Shown: piece after piece, positions 14,498-14,904 of the stretch
Numbering within the stretch: the first letter of the stretch is position 1
Layout: every line of letters begins with the position of its first letter
Source of the DNA: Pseudomonadota bacterium
GTDB lineage: Bacteria > Pseudomonadota > Alphaproteobacteria > HIMB59 > GCA-002718135
Assembly: GCA_027625355.1 (NCBI GenBank)
Contig: JAQBWI010000016.1
Coordinates: forward strand, 1-14,904
Length of the DNA: 14,904 nucleotides
Reading direction: 5' to 3'
The notes under the pieces: model-generated
The model's database searches: none
What the model saw: only the letters and a program-made list of their open reading frames with translations
Told to the model about the DNA's origin: nothing
Translations under genes and position numbers: made by a program

Positions 14498-14904
14498 ATG
14501 GCTAGCAATAAACCAATTATAATTACTGATCCTTTTCCAAGAACAATGGATATTTTGTTTTCAAAGAATAATCTAAAATATTTAAAGAAAAATTTTAATT
14601 TAATAAAAGCACCAAAAGTAAATAAAAAAAAATTTTACAAAGAAAATTTACCTAATGCTCATTATATTTTTGGTCAACCAGATCTTCCGACTGACCTAAT
14701 ACAAAAACAAACTAAGCTTAGAGCTGTATTTAATGTGGAGAGTAACTTCATGGATAACATGGATTATGACTATTGTTTTGAAAACAATATTCATGTGCTG
14801 GCAACATCACCTGTGTTTGCCCAACCTGTTGCTGAAATGGCTCTTGGATTAACTCTATCTATAGCAAGAAGCATTCATATTGCCCATAATGATTTTATTA
14901 AAGG
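14498..14904 (+). CDS. 2-hydroxyacid dehydrogenase, N-terminal part (cut by window end)
   Basis: Open frame from the ATG at 14498 running off the window after 135 complete codons (protein begins MASNKPIIITDPFPRTMD). It resembles the substrate-binding domain of D-isomer-specific 2-hydroxyacid dehydrogenases: LRAVFNVESNFMDNMDYDY (about 74-92) takes the place of the VGyDniD loop, and SPVFAQPVAEMALGLTLSIAR (about 104-124) is the segment leading into the Rossmann domain. The usual glycine-rich VG-D loop is altered to VESNFMDNMD, so it belongs to a divergent subgroup. The NAD domain and the catalytic Arg-Glu-His are beyond the window. It has no clear ribosome site and lies 67 bases after iolD, possibly in the same transcript. 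Confidence 0.75.
   Translation, partial: MASNKPIIITDPFPRTMDILFSKNNLKYLKKNFNLIKAPKVNKKKFYKENLPNAHYIFGQPDLPTDLIQKQTKLRAVFNVESNFMDNMDYDYCFENNIHVLATSPVFAQPVAEMALGLTLSIARSIHIAHNDFIK

Noticed and set aside
1..14904. Mobile elements, CRISPR arrays, tRNA or defence genes
   Set aside because: No transposase or integrase frame, no regularly spaced repeats and no cloverleaf-like segment were seen. Coding is nearly continuous metabolic sequence, and no gap exceeds about 130 bases.

Overview
The window is AT-rich (roughly 30% GC by eye) and packed with bacterial genes. Most same-strand neighbours overlap by 1-4 bases or lie within 3 bases of each other. Gene content, compactness and base composition suggest a streamlined marine alphaproteobacterium of the SAR11/HIMB59 (AEGEAN-169) kind; this is inference, since no rRNA or other marker gene is present. 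I see no tRNA, rRNA, CRISPR array, insertion sequence, integrase, transcription regulator or broken gene.

Layout. (1) Bases 6-2628, plus strand: the end of a sugar ABC-transporter operon (MalG-type permease, MalK/UgpC-type ATPase) overlapping an RraA/HMG-aldolase-like protein. (2) Bases 2625-3074, minus strand: a MaoC-type hydratase, divergent from the next operon. (3) Bases 3137-11125, plus strand: eight tightly coupled genes. The first three are a second MaoC protein, a solute-binding-protein homologue with no signal peptide, and a class III (CaiB-type) CoA-transferase. The other five are an enolase-superfamily enzyme, L-fuconate dehydratase, a BDH2-like short-chain dehydrogenase, a fumarylacetoacetate-hydrolase-family enzyme and an FMN L-lactate dehydrogenase. 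(4) Bases 11169-11489, plus strand: a small Rieske-fold protein whose two histidine ligands are cysteines. (5) Bases 11486-12457, minus strand: a 2-hydroxyacid dehydrogenase. (6) Bases 12586-14430, plus strand: the inositol-catabolism enzyme IolD. (7) From 14498 to the window end: the first part of another 2-hydroxyacid dehydrogenase.

How they fit together. FucD, the SDR, the FAH-family enzyme and LldD occur in the order of the non-phosphorylating (diketo-hydrolase) L-fucose route: L-fuconate to 2-keto-3-deoxy-L-fuconate, to the 2,4-diketo acid, to pyruvate plus L-lactate, with L-lactate oxidised to pyruvate. The ABC transporter could supply the sugar. The L-fucose dehydrogenase and fuconolactonase needed upstream are not in the window. 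The MaoC pair, leaderless binding protein and CoA-transferase form a CoA-thioester module fused transcriptionally to this sugar-acid operon, with no obvious role in the known pathway. This module and the all-cysteine Rieske-like protein are the least explained parts of the window.
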